From NCBI GenBank assembly GCA_963659365.1, contig CAVKTI010000053.1, positions 1 through 15,906 of the forward strand: 15,906 bases of DNA, given 5' to 3'. This document shows, piece by piece, positions 4,948 through 14,017 of the stretch (position 1 is the stretch's first letter; every line of letters starts with the position of its first letter). Made by a program: the position numbers and the translations under genes. The notes beneath the pieces were generated by a model that worked only from the letters and a program-made list of their open reading frames with translations, did no database searches and was not told the origin of the DNA. This stretch comes from W0P28-013 sp963659365. GTDB taxonomy: Bacteria > Bacteroidota > Bacteroidia > Bacteroidales > Paludibacteraceae.

Positions 4948-7900
4948 TTAGCGAGTGAGCATGAATTTGATGCTGAAGCCGACATTCGAGGTGGAGATGG
5001 GGTACGAGGTGGAGATGACGGGTTTGCTCATCTGGTAGTCGTAGAAGAGGCGGAAGTTGAGTTTGGAACTGAACACATAGTCGGCGGTCAGTTTTATGGT
5101 GAGCGATTTGGTGCCTGTGGTGGGCTGCACATCGTCGCTGTCGATTTTGCGAATGATGGTTTTGATGTCTTTGAACGAAAAATCGACGCGCGTGGTGAGG
5201 TCGTTTTTCACGGTTTTCGACTTGTTTTTCAGTTTCAGCACGATGTCGAAATCCTTGACCACATAGCCAAGCCCAACAACCCACTCGTCGTTGGTCGATT
5301 CTACCAGTTGATACGAGGTGAGATTGAGCGTGAGATTGCGCTGGCGGCGGTACTCTACTTTGCCTGTGAAACTATTTTTCATCGCCATATCGAGCGAAAG
5401 GAACGGCGCAAAACTTTCGTTTATCGACACGCTCGAGATGTCGTAGCGGCTCGACGGAATGGGATTTCCGCTGGTTACATCACGCACAAAACCGAAACCA
5501 TCGTCGTTTTCGGCATAGTTCGAGAACGACGAATACGAGGCCACATTGTAGGTGCATTGATAGGCATGATTGAGCGTAATCGAGCGGAAATACTTGGAAA
5601 CGCCCGGGATGCGCATCAAGCCGTCGTACGAAATTTTCCAGTTGGGAATGATGCTCCAGAACGATGGGAACGGCGATGTGGAGGCATGCGTAATGTCGCG
5701 CCCTGTGTAGGCCGCCAAGAAAGCAGGAATCAGCACATCGGCCGAATTTTGACTGTAAGCGCCGTTGGCAGCATCGTAGGTTTTGCCCGCCAGCGCATTG
5801 TCGGCCATAAAGCCTGTGCTTGGATAGCGTGTGCCTGTGTAGCGACTTTGCAGTTTTTCGGCCATGTAGGCGCGGTTGTCTTTGAACTTTTCGAAAGCGC
5901 GCGAGCGGTAGTTGCCGTCGGCTTTTTCTACCTTCCAGAACGAGGTGAGAATGGCGGCGTGCGTCATGCGGAAAGTGCCTGTGAAGGTGGTCGGCATATC
6001 GTCGTACATGTACTGAATGGTCGATTGGTCGGTCGAAACGCGCTTCGAATTCAGGTCGATTTTCAGTCCGGGCAGCGGCTCAAGGTTCAGTTTCACATCG
6101 AAATCGCTGGTGAAACTCTGCGATGCAGGATTGATGATGGAGTCGTTCATGTAGATCCAGCCACGCTCGGCGGCGCGTTCGAGGTAGTCGCGTTGCGGAA
6201 TGCCGAAAGCGAAATCCAAGCCTGGCGACAGCACGCCTCCATCGACGCTCTGCCCCATGAAGCCCGCTTTGCTCGAAAAACTCGGCAGTACGAGCGTGCT
6301 TGTCTCTTTGTACGACACCGACAAGCGGCGAATGAGCATGAGGAAGCGCACCGACATCTCGCCCGCTTTTTTGGCTGGCGAAACAAGGTTCGGATCGACC
6401 GTTTGCAGTGCCACTTTCAGGTTTTGCAGGTCGGCTTTGCCCGTGAAACGCACTGTGTTGGCATCGACTATGGTGTAAGGCACTTTCACCTCTTTGCCAA
6501 GACTGTCGGTTACCTCTATTTTCAAGCGTTTGCTGTTCAGTTTGTGGCGAATATCCACGGTTTCGCCTTTCGAAATCGACAATGTTTGCGTTTCGTTTTT
6601 CGGGCGGAAGCGTTTGTTTTGTCCCGTCGATTTGCCCGAATAGCGCGTATTGATATCTTTCAGATATTTCGATTTGTTATAGAGTTTTTCGAAATTCACC
6701 TGCCCATCGATTTGCCAGTTGGCCATGTTCGAAATTTCGTTGCCGAGCGTTACATCGTCGCTTACTTCGGCGCCGCGATTCCAGTTGTAGGTGGCGTTGT
6801 ACTGGGCGTTTGCGGTGAGCCAATCGAAAATCGGCATTTTGGAGAACGGCACAGAATAGGAGGCGCTGAACACCTGCTGATAAGAATATGGTGTGCCGAA
6901 ATGTGCCAAACTGCTCAACACGGTGTCTTTCCAATTTTCGTACTCATCGGGGAAAAACTCGCGGTTTACAGGCGTGTATTTGGTCTCTTCGATGCGTGCG
7001 TTGAAGGCGGTGCGCAACTGGAATTTCAGGTTTTTCGTAAAGTCGTATTTCAGTTCGAACTGTCGATCCCAAGTGAAATCTTTGCTCGACGAGAGCAGCG
7101 AATTGTTCACATCATGGTAGTCGAGATTCATCGAGCCTTCGAGGTCGCGCAACTGCCGTTCGCTGTAGAGGCGGTTCATTGTGGTGGAGAACGCCAGCAC
7201 GCTCGGTTCGTAGTTGATGCCAAAATCTTTTATCACGCGCCAAGCGGGTTTCTGCACGCCTTTTGCATTTTTGAACGGCTCCCACGGTTTGGGCGTGGTG
7301 GTGAAGTTGTAACTGAGCGTGCCACGGTGTTGCAGCGTTACATCGCGTTCGGTTTCGGGGTCGAGTTCGTGCGTTTCAGTGTAGGCATACGATGCCGAGA
7401 AGTTGGCAGGGTCGTACACACGCGGACGGTCGGCGGTGCGAATGTCCACCTTCACATTGGTCAGATTCACGCTGGTGTTGGTCGTTTTTGTTTCGACCAA
7501 GCGTTTCAGCGAGTCGCGCTCGGCTTTGGTTTCGAGTGCATCGAGCGCGTCGTCGAGCAGCACATCGCCATCGAGCGGATTGTATTGCGGTTTGCTATTT
7601 TCGAGCGAATACGACACATAGAGCGGAATGCGCACATTGGCTTTTTCGGGGAAGAAGCGGCCAAATTCGAGCGCACCGCTCACATTCAGTTGGGTCAGGT
7701 CGTCCAAGCGGCGTTCGAGCAGGCTCTCTTCGATGCCGCCAAAGCCCGCCGTTTCGTGGCGCACCGACAGATTGACGCTGCCGATGTCGGAAAATCCTAC
7801 CGATGCGCTGCCAGTTACCGCCCAGCCGCCATCTTCGTTGTAGTCGGTCAGGCGCAACTCATCGACCCAGATTTCGCCCGTTTTGACGGCGCGTCCTTGG

Positions 7901-10900
7901 TTGCGCACACCAATCATAATCGTCTGTATGTCGCCCAAATTCGGGTTACCCATCACCGTGATTTTGTTCTGCGGTTTGTTGGGGTCGTACTCCGAATAGG
8001 CTTTGGTGTACGACACCGAGCCGCCGTTATTTTTCTGCGTGTTGCGGCTGCTCTTCAGATTGGTAAAGAGTTCGAACGCAAAGTCGAACATATTTTCCTC
8101 TGGCCACACTTTGGCGGCATCGGCAGTGGTGTAGATGCCTTGTGGCGTGAGTTTCAGCGGAATTTCGTACTCGTAATAGTTGTTTTGTGCGTCGCTACCC
8201 ATGCGCAGGAACACCGACAGTTCGTAGTCGTCGAGTTCGCCAAGGTCGTCGAGCATTTTTTCGGCGTGGGTAAACATCTGCAAACGGCGGTATTGGCGCA
8301 TATCCATCGACAGATTTTTGTACACAGCGCGCGCATCGCCCGGTGCCAAATCGTACACGCGCAGCACCATCGACTGTTCGTTTTGCTGGGTCAGTTGCGG
8401 CTGACTTGGGTCGGTTTCGCGCGTAACGCCCGGCGGCAACACATAATTGACAGGCTGTTTTTTGTTGTTCTCTTCGATGCTGACCGCCGACACATCGAGC
8501 GTGCCTTCGGTAGCGGGCGGATTGGTCGGGTCGTAGAGCGTTTTGGTGTATCTGCGCCATTCGCCGCGCACCAGTTCGAGCGTTCCAAAACGCAGGAACA
8601 TCGGTTCGTAGAAACCGTGCATGAAGATACGCATGAAACGCACCGATTTGAAATCGCGAATGGAGCCGATTTTCTTTTCGTAGTCGCGAATCGGAATTTT
8701 GAACTGATACCACGCCACACTTTCGCGCTTGCCGTTTTCGAGTTCGACATTGGCAACCACCTTGTCGGTGATAAAGTTGGAGCCGACCACCATGGCCGCT
8801 GGAGTCAATTCAACGCGGTATTGGTAGTATTTTTCGTATTCGTTCAGCGTGTTGTCCTGATTGATGTCCTCCACATCGGGCACAGTTGTAGCCGAAGTCG
8901 AGTAACTTTCGCTGCTGTCGTCGGTCGATGGCGAGTTGCCTTCGGGACCGCTGTAGTACTTGTAACGATCGAGAATGGAGCGTTCCTGCGAGTCGTAGTC
9001 CGAGCCGCGATAGTGGTGGAAATTGTCGCCCGATGGGTCGTTGAACGGCGAGAATGGGTCGGCCTCCATTTCGGCTATCACATTGGCTGGCAGCGTGTTA
9101 CGCAAGCGTTCGAGGTATGTGCGGTAGGTCGAAAAGTTGAACTCGTCTTCGGTGCGCAGGCCGTCGAAGCCCACATCTTGGAACTTGCGCGAACCCGATG
9201 TATTGTCGAACGCCAGCACCATCGACTGTTTGCGCGGCACATAGCCCCACACGGTGCTGTCGCACTGCGATAGGTCGCCATCGGCTGGCATTCCGTTTTC
9301 GAAGAATTTTTTGCCGTCTTTCAGAATGTCTTCCGACACATCGCCCAAGTTGAAGTAGAGGTTGCCGCCTTTCGATGTGCCGAGCGTGTCGTAAACAAAC
9401 GGATCCATCAGCCAAAATTCGATGTATTCGATATTGGCAGTTTCGAAATCGCTCGTTTCTAACTTGCGCATGATGCCGCCCCACCGTTTTTCGGGATTCG
9501 CAAGGCGACCTGTAATCGGATTCCAGTTTGTGGCATCGAGGTTGTAAGGGCCGCGCTCATCGGGATAGAAACTCAGGTTCAGCACTGGCATATACGACGA
9601 CTGCCCGAGCAGACTCTCGCGGTTCGGAAAAATCTCCTGCTCTCTGACGGCGCGCGTCAGATGGTTCGACTGCAAATCGGGATTGCGGCGAATATGCTCT
9701 GGTGTGGTCGAGTTGTTTTGGTTGAACACGCTATTGTCGATCGAGAACCACGACAACAGGGCGCGATTTACACCATATTCTATATCGTTCGATTTTGCGG
9801 CTTCGGGAAAGAGTGCGCCTGCGCCCGGGTCGTAAGGCGTGCTGGCCAAGTGCCAATAGTGCGGATAGCGCAAGTCGATGCCCGTTTCGGTCGATTCGAA
9901 ATCGTCCAGATAGGCGTAACCGGGATTGTTTTCGATTTTACGATGGCGCGGAATCATCTGCGCAAACTCGCCGCTCAACGAGATATTCGAGGCGGCAGTG
10001 GCGTTCAACAGCGGCAGCGCATCGATGGCTTTGGTGAGCCACGGCGCTTCGTCGCGGTAGGCGGCATTCAAGCCCCAAATGGTGTTCGATATGGGTTCGC
10101 TGCCCACTTCGGGCTTGGTTACAAGCGGCATTTCCGACAAGTGCATCACAGTGCCGCCCAGCGAGAAATTGTCGTTGAAAGCATACTCCAAGTGCGTGCC
10201 AATCAGCGTTTTGCGCTGCGTATTGAAGAGCGACTGATTTTCGAGCGACACATCGACCGAAGTGCCCGAAGCCAAAATAGATTCGTTGAGAATCGTTACC
10301 GTTCCCATCACATAATCGACCGTGTAATCGACATTTTCGGTGAGCGTAGCACCGCCAGCAGTTACCACCACCGAGCCGCGCGGAATGTTCATCGCGTTCA
10401 GTTTTATCTCGCTGCCCGAACTCGATTGGTATTTACCTGTCAAGCGGAATTTGTTTTTCTCCGAAAATTCGGCCGCCACCACAAGGGTCGAATCGTACAA
10501 CTCTTGGAAAACATATTTGTCGGCGATGGCGTCGTTGCCGATGGCTTTGCGCAGGTGCGAGCCAAACGGTTCGACCACGGGGAAGATAACGCGACCAGTG
10601 GACGAATTGACCGTGTAGCCCTCCACATAGTCGAATTTGCCGTCGGGGCGCGTCTGTTTTTTCGCATCCAAGCGGTCGAGGTTCATCACCTTCAGCAGCA
10701 ACTGATTTTTGCAATTTCCTTCGGTGATGTAGTTGAGATAGGCGCCCGTTGTGTCGTTGTGGTACTGCACATTCAGTTCAAAATTTTCGGACTGAATGCC
10801 CATTGCGCCAAGGTAATAGACATTTTTCATCATCAGTTTCCACATCGCGTTCGATGGCGATGGTGCCGAACTTTTCAGCATTTTGACGATGAGTGCGTTG

Positions 10901-12378
10901 GGCGTTTCGATGCCGTCGGTCGAAAATTCGCCGACCTGATAGGTTTTCCCGCCAAGCGTGTATTCGTAGGCCACAGCCAGCACCTCGTCGGCGTTCAGAG
11001 CCGTTTTCAGCGAGATGAAGCCCAGCGTGCTGTTGAGCGTATATTCCGACGATTCGAGTCGGCGCGCGCTCTCAATCTTTTCGTAATCCTCGCCGCCCTC
11101 GATGCCCAGAGCCGCGTAGTTGGCCTCCATCAGGCTGTTGAACTGCTGTATGTCGCGAATGCCGCCGATGGCTTTTATCTCGTCGTAGAGCGTGTTCGAG
11201 GCGTTGTCGGGATAACGCTGCCCGCGCGAAGCCCAGTGCGGATTGTCCACCGTCTGCCCTTCGGCCAAATCCATGAAACCGATGATGTTGCGCGCTTGGT
11301 CGAAATTGCCACGCTTGTTTGTAACCCACACTTCGATACGGTTGATGGTAACGCCCGAAGCGATGTAGGGCAATTTGCTCATGTTTTGGTCGTAGGTGTC
11401 GCGAAAGTATTGCGACAGAAAAAAGTGGCGGTTTTCGTCGTATTTGTCGATGGCAACCTCAAATTCGCGCTTTTGCGAGCCGCCTTTGGAACTGACTTTT
11501 TGGCTCGACGATTTCTGTTGCGACACCACCGCCGACACGCTCAATTTGCCAAACTGCAAATCGGTTTTGAAACCAAACAGTGCCGAACTTCCGCGAATGA
11601 GCGAACTGTTGAGCGGCATGCTCACATTGCCCACCTCCACTTTGCGCACGATTTCGTCCTCTTTGCCCTCGTACGAGAGTTTCAGCATCTGCTGGTCGAA
11701 GTCGAATGTCGCCTCGGTGTTGTAGTTCATGGTAAAGTTGATTTTGTCGCCCACCTTACCATTGACATTCAGTTGTATTTTGGTGTCGAAATCGAAACTT
11801 GTGGTTTTGCGCAGCCGCTCCGACAGCGACGGATTGTCGATTTTGTTCGTTACAATGCCAAACACAAGTTCGGCCGAACCTTGCGTTTTGAGTTGCACGC
11901 CGCCCGGACCAAACACCTTTTCGGCAGGGCCAAGGCTGAATTTCATATCGGCCAAATTGAATTTATCCTCGAAATTCGACTGCGCTTCGGCATTTTTTGC
12001 GCGGAAATAGTTGCTCATTGCGCTGCGCTGCGTGTACTCTTTGTACTCGCCGTCCGACATCACAAAGGGCGTGGCGATGTCCATGTCGCCCACTTTGGTG
12101 TGGAAAATGTAGTTGCCCGTGTTGGGGTCGTACTCCACCGAGGTCTGCACATTGCTCGGCTGAATGTCCATGGGATATTGCTGACGCAAATCGTCGTAGG
12201 TCTGCTGCTGGGCGGGCTTCACCGTGTACGACGGCAGCGTGTCGGCTGGCACATCGTAGTCGGGTTCGTCGTCCACCGTCTTCGAGCGGTTGTTGCGCTG
12301 CGCCAACATTGTGCCAAACGGCAGCACCACAATGCCGCCGACAAACAGAAGTAGGGCTATTTTCCAAAAACGATTCAC
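4948..12378 (-). CDS. sprA: SprA/Sov, type IX secretion outer-membrane translocon
   Basis: The 2476-residue protein is in the size range of Flavobacterium SprA and Porphyromonas Sov (about 2400-2500). SprA is the giant outer-membrane beta-barrel through which type IX substrates leave the periplasm. It starts with GTG and a signal peptide: Asn-Arg-Phe-Trp-Lys, hydrophobic residues 7-25, likely cleavage after Ala26. Family marks include YLDDFES near residue 820, WVDELRLTDYNEDGGW near 1505, and a barrel-like C-terminus with TKSLTIKL, FRLFYDYQ and STSYPISTSNVGFSIKF up to the final residues. The frame is unbroken over 7.4 kb. It lies 18 nt after ruvA and was probably transcribed with it; a ruvA-sprA pairing is, from memory, recurrent in this phylum. 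It would need partner T9SS proteins (PorV, PorK-N and others) not in this window. Confidence 0.96.
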   Translation of the reverse strand: MNRFWKIALLLFVGGIVVLPFGTMLAQRNNRSKTVDDEPDYDVPADTLPSYTVKPAQQQTYDDLRQQYPMDIQPSNVQTSVEYDPNTGNYIFHTKVGDMDIATPFVMSDGEYKEYTQRSAMSNYFRAKNAEAQSNFEDKFNLADMKFSLGPAEKVFGPGGVQLKTQGSAELVFGIVTNKIDNPSLSERLRKTTSFDFDTKIQLNVNGKVGDKINFTMNYNTEATFDFDQQMLKLSYEGKEDEIVRKVEVGNVSMPLNSSLIRGSSALFGFKTDLQFGKLSVSAVVSQQKSSSQKVSSKGGSQKREFEVAIDKYDENRHFFLSQYFRDTYDQNMSKLPYIASGVTINRIEVWVTNKRGNFDQARNIIGFMDLAEGQTVDNPHWASRGQRYPDNASNTLYDEIKAIGGIRDIQQFNSLMEANYAALGIEGGEDYEKIESARRLESSEYTLNSTLGFISLKTALNADEVLAVAYEYTLGGKTYQVGEFSTDGIETPNALIVKMLKSSAPSPSNAMWKLMMKNVYYLGAMGIQSENFELNVQYHNDTTGAYLNYITEGNCKNQLLLKVMNLDRLDAKKQTRPDGKFDYVEGYTVNSSTGRVIFPVVEPFGSHLRKAIGNDAIADKYVFQELYDSTLVVAAEFSEKNKFRLTGKYQSSSGSEIKLNAMNIPRGSVVVTAGGATLTENVDYTVDYVMGTVTILNESILASGTSVDVSLENQSLFNTQRKTLIGTHLEYAFNDNFSLGGTVMHLSEMPLVTKPEVGSEPISNTIWGLNAAYRDEAPWLTKAIDALPLLNATAASNISLSGEFAQMIPRHRKIENNPGYAYLDDFESTETGIDLRYPHYWHLASTPYDPGAGALFPEAAKSNDIEYGVNRALLSWFSIDNSVFNQNNSTTPEHIRRNPDLQSNHLTRAVREQEIFPNRESLLGQSSYMPVLNLSFYPDERGPYNLDATNWNPITGRLANPEKRWGGIMRKLETSDFETANIEYIEFWLMDPFVYDTLGTSKGGNLYFNLGDVSEDILKDGKKFFENGMPADGDLSQCDSTVWGYVPRKQSMVLAFDNTSGSRKFQDVGFDGLRTEDEFNFSTYRTYLERLRNTLPANVIAEMEADPFSPFNDPSGDNFHHYRGSDYDSQERSILDRYKYYSGPEGNSPSTDDSSESYSTSATTVPDVEDINQDNTLNEYEKYYQYRVELTPAAMVVGSNFITDKVVANVELENGKRESVAWYQFKIPIRDYEKKIGSIRDFKSVRFMRIFMHGFYEPMFLRFGTLELVRGEWRRYTKTLYDPTNPPATEGTLDVSAVSIEENNKKQPVNYVLPPGVTRETDPSQPQLTQQNEQSMVLRVYDLAPGDARAVYKNLSMDMRQYRRLQMFTHAEKMLDDLGELDDYELSVFLRMGSDAQNNYYEYEIPLKLTPQGIYTTADAAKVWPEENMFDFAFELFTNLKSSRNTQKNNGGSVSYTKAYSEYDPNKPQNKITVMGNPNLGDIQTIMIGVRNQGRAVKTGEIWVDELRLTDYNEDGGWAVTGSASVGFSDIGSVNLSVRHETAGFGGIEESLLERRLDDLTQLNVSGALEFGRFFPEKANVRIPLYVSYSLENSKPQYNPLDGDVLLDDALDALETKAERDSLKRLVETKTTNTSVNLTNVKVDIRTADRPRVYDPANFSASYAYTETHELDPETERDVTLQHRGTLSYNFTTTPKPWEPFKNAKGVQKPAWRVIKDFGINYEPSVLAFSTTMNRLYSERQLRDLEGSMNLDYHDVNNSLLSSSKDFTWDRQFELKYDFTKNLKFQLRTAFNARIEETKYTPVNREFFPDEYENWKDTVLSSLAHFGTPYSYQQVFSASYSVPFSKMPIFDWLTANAQYNATYNWNRGAEVSDDVTLGNEISNMANWQIDGQVNFEKLYNKSKYLKDINTRYSGKSTGQNKRFRPKNETQTLSISKGETVDIRHKLNSKRLKIEVTDSLGKEVKVPYTIVDANTVRFTGKADLQNLKVALQTVDPNLVSPAKKAGEMSVRFLMLIRRLSVSYKETSTLVLPSFSSKAGFMGQSVDGGVLSPGLDFAFGIPQRDYLERAAERGWIYMNDSIINPASQSFTSDFDVKLNLEPLPGLKIDLNSKRVSTDQSTIQYMYDDMPTTFTGTFRMTHAAILTSFWKVEKADGNYRSRAFEKFKDNRAYMAEKLQSRYTGTRYPSTGFMADNALAGKTYDAANGAYSQNSADVLIPAFLAAYTGRDITHASTSPFPSFWSIIPNWKISYDGLMRIPGVSKYFRSITLNHAYQCTYNVASYSSFSNYAENDDGFGFVRDVTSGNPIPSSRYDISSVSINESFAPFLSLDMAMKNSFTGKVEYRRQRNLTLNLTSYQLVESTNDEWVVGLGYVVKDFDIVLKLKNKSKTVKNDLTTRVDFSFKDIKTIIRKIDSDDVQPTTGTKSLTIKLTADYVFSSKLNFRLFYDYQMSKPVISTSYPISTSNVGFSIKFMLTR

Positions 12379-12396
12379 GGGCTACGAGGAGAGGCC

Positions 12397-12978
12397 TTAA
12401 AGCAGTTGCAACGATTTTTTTATCAGTTGTTCCACAGTCAGTTTCGGGTCGTCTTTCACCAGTTTGTCCACCGCCTTTTGCGAAGCACTCTGCTGAAAAC
12501 CGAGCATCACAAGTGCAGCCACGGCTTCGGCTTTCACATCGCTGCCAGCAATCGACGGAATGCCGCCCGCCGCTGCCGACTTGCCCACTTTGTCGTGCAA
12601 ATCGACCACAATGCGCTGCGCCGTCTTCAAACCGATGCCTTTCACATTTTTCAGCACCGACACATTTTCGGTGGCGATGGCCGCTTGCAGTTCGTCAACC
12701 GAAAGCGACGACATAATCATGCGCGCCGTGTTCGCTCCCACTCCCGACACCGACAGCAACTGCAAAAAAAGTTCGCGTTCGCTCTGCGTCGAAAAGCCGT
12801 AGAGCAGGTACGCATCTTCGCGAATAGCCTCGTAGATGTAGAGTTTGCACGCCGTGGCGTTCGATAGTTCGGAGTAGGTTATCAGGCTGATATTCACCGC
12901 ATAACCCACGCCATTCACATCAACTACGGCCAAAGTTGGAGTCAGTTCGGCCAATTTTCCGTTCAGATAGTCTATCAT
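12397..12978 (-). CDS. ruvA: Holliday junction branch migration protein RuvA
   Basis: A 193-residue protein of normal RuvA length. RuvA binds four-way DNA junctions as a tetramer and loads the RuvB motor for branch migration in recombination and repair. The N-terminal OB-fold begins MIDYLNGKL and includes DVNGVGYAV (20-28). The two helix-hairpin-helix elements are at LSVSGVGANTARMI (75-88) and LKNVKGIGLKTAQRI (109-123). The C-terminal domain III (about 147-193) that contacts RuvB is present. The start is fixed by the MIDYL beginning; an upstream in-frame ATG at 13107 would add 43 Arg/Lys-rich residues foreign to the family. It is the first gene of the ruvA-sprA unit. ruvB and ruvC are not here. 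Confidence 0.96.
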   Translation of the reverse strand: MIDYLNGKLAELTPTLAVVDVNGVGYAVNISLITYSELSNATACKLYIYEAIREDAYLLYGFSTQSERELFLQLLSVSGVGANTARMIMSSLSVDELQAAIATENVSVLKNVKGIGLKTAQRIVVDLHDKVGKSAAAGGIPSIAGSDVKAEAVAALVMLGFQQSASQKAVDKLVKDDPKLTVEQLIKKSLQLL

Positions 12979-13288
12979 AAAAATCGCTTTTGAAAACGGT
13001 GCGAAGCGCGCACGCGTACAATATAAAACGGCGGCGGCGCGGCGTTTATTGTGTAGCAGACAGTTTATTTTTCGCTCCGACAACGATTTTTGCGGCTTTT
13101 TCGCCATTTTCTTTCTGATTATCAGCGAAATAAGAGAAAATTATGCTCTTCGGCAACAAATAAATATGCTAAAAAACATACATTTTTGCAAACAAGATAG
13201 ATTCGTATCAAAAAAAAGAGTACCTTTGCAAATTGTTTTCAGTAGTCCTGCGACCAGCAAATTTGGTACCGACGGAGAAGGAGAAAAT
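12979..13288. other. Divergent spacer between ruvA and the Crp/Fnr gene
   Basis: No gene is seen. The part next to ruvA is GC-rich with alternating CG/GC runs (about 13000-13040); the rest is AT-rich. A -7 element for the regulator lies at 13221-13228. For ruvA I find only a poor match (TATATTGT on the minus strand near 13019-13026). Unlike the other long spacers, this one has none of the heptad tracts or dispersed hairpins. Confidence 0.7.
13221..13228 (+). promoter_or_regulatory. -7 element of the Crp/Fnr-pheS promoter
   Basis: TACCTTTG fits TAnnTTTG exactly and is followed by CA. No TTTG stands at the expected -33 distance; the nearest is 32 bp upstream (13185-13188), which is too far. 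The leader would be about 55 nt. A missing -33 box could mean an activator is needed. Confidence 0.5.
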
Positions 13289-13990
13289 ATGGTACAAACG
13301 ACAGACAAAAACATTGCGCCCATCGACCAACTGAACCCGATGTGGGAAGTGATAACGCCCGAAGAGCGTATGTATCTGCGCGAAAACACACGCATGCGCC
13401 GCTACCGCAAGGGCGATGTCATCTACCACGAAGGCGACATTCCGCACTACATGATTTGCATCATCAGCGGTTGCGTAAAAATCTATTGCGACGGTCTTGG
13501 CGGACGAAGCCAGATAGTGCGTTTTGTGAAAAAGACCGAAAATTTCGGCTACTGCGCCGCATTTGCGCAAGTGCCCTACACCACCACCGCCGCCGCCATC
13601 GAAGCCACCGAAGCCTATCTCGTGCCTGTGTCGGTGATGAAACAGATAGTGCAAGCCAACAACAAACTGGCCATTCACTTTGTGCGCACGCTGGCCAAAG
13701 AACTCTGCCTCGACGATACGCGCATCGTCAGCCTCACACAAAAACATATTCGCGGACGCTTGGCCGAATCGCTCATCGTGCTGCGCAACAACTACGGCTA
13801 CGACGGCAACAGCCGCACGCTCAACTGCCGCCTATCGCGCGAAGACCTTGCCAACTACTCGAACATGACCACCGCCAACGCCATACGCACGCTGTCGAGT
13901 TTTGCCAACGAAGGCATCATCAGCCTCAAAGGGCGATACATCACCATCAACGACGAAGAGGCACTGCAAAAGATCAGCAAAATGGGCTAA
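13289..13990 (+). CDS. Crp/Fnr-family transcriptional regulator
   Basis: A 233-residue protein with the two-part Crp/Fnr layout: a cNMP-binding-like beta-roll (about 20-115, with KGDVIYHEGD at 41-50 and MICIISGCVKIY at 55-66), a dimerisation helix (about 117-145) and a C-terminal winged helix (about 180-215; recognition region LSREDLANYSNMTTANAIRT). The segment matching the CRP phosphate-binding cassette reads NFGYCAAFAQVPYTTTAAA (85-103) and lacks the Arg-Ser/Thr pair that holds cAMP, so it probably senses something else or nothing. It has six Cys but no N-terminal FNR-type cluster. The start at ATG 13289 follows GGAGAAGGAGAAAAT, an unusually purine-rich site, and lies after the promoter. 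pheS follows after 27 nt. Confidence 0.9.
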   Translation: MVQTTDKNIAPIDQLNPMWEVITPEERMYLRENTRMRRYRKGDVIYHEGDIPHYMICIISGCVKIYCDGLGGRSQIVRFVKKTENFGYCAAFAQVPYTTTAAAIEATEAYLVPVSVMKQIVQANNKLAIHFVRTLAKELCLDDTRIVSLTQKHIRGRLAESLIVLRNNYGYDGNSRTLNCRLSREDLANYSNMTTANAIRTLSSFANEGIISLKGRYITINDEEALQKISKMG

Positions 13991-14017
13991 AAACGCCATA
14001 AAAAAGGATAAAACACA

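Noticed and set aside
4939..9273. A 1444-codon open frame on the plus strand
   Set aside because: It is the exact codon-aligned complement of sprA and is open only because sprA avoids TTA, CTA and TCA. The translation is rich in His, Arg, Phe and Val with no family motif.
9661..12354. An 897-codon open frame on the plus strand
   Set aside because: Same cause and same frame as the previous one; opposite the N-terminal part of sprA.
12979..13107. 43-residue N-terminal extension of RuvA
   Set aside because: RuvA proteins begin at MIDYL or close to it; the added part is Arg/Lys-rich and unlike the family.
13049..13288. N-terminal extension of the Crp/Fnr protein
   Set aside because: It spans the -7 element and the divergent spacer, and the purine-rich site before 13289 marks the start.
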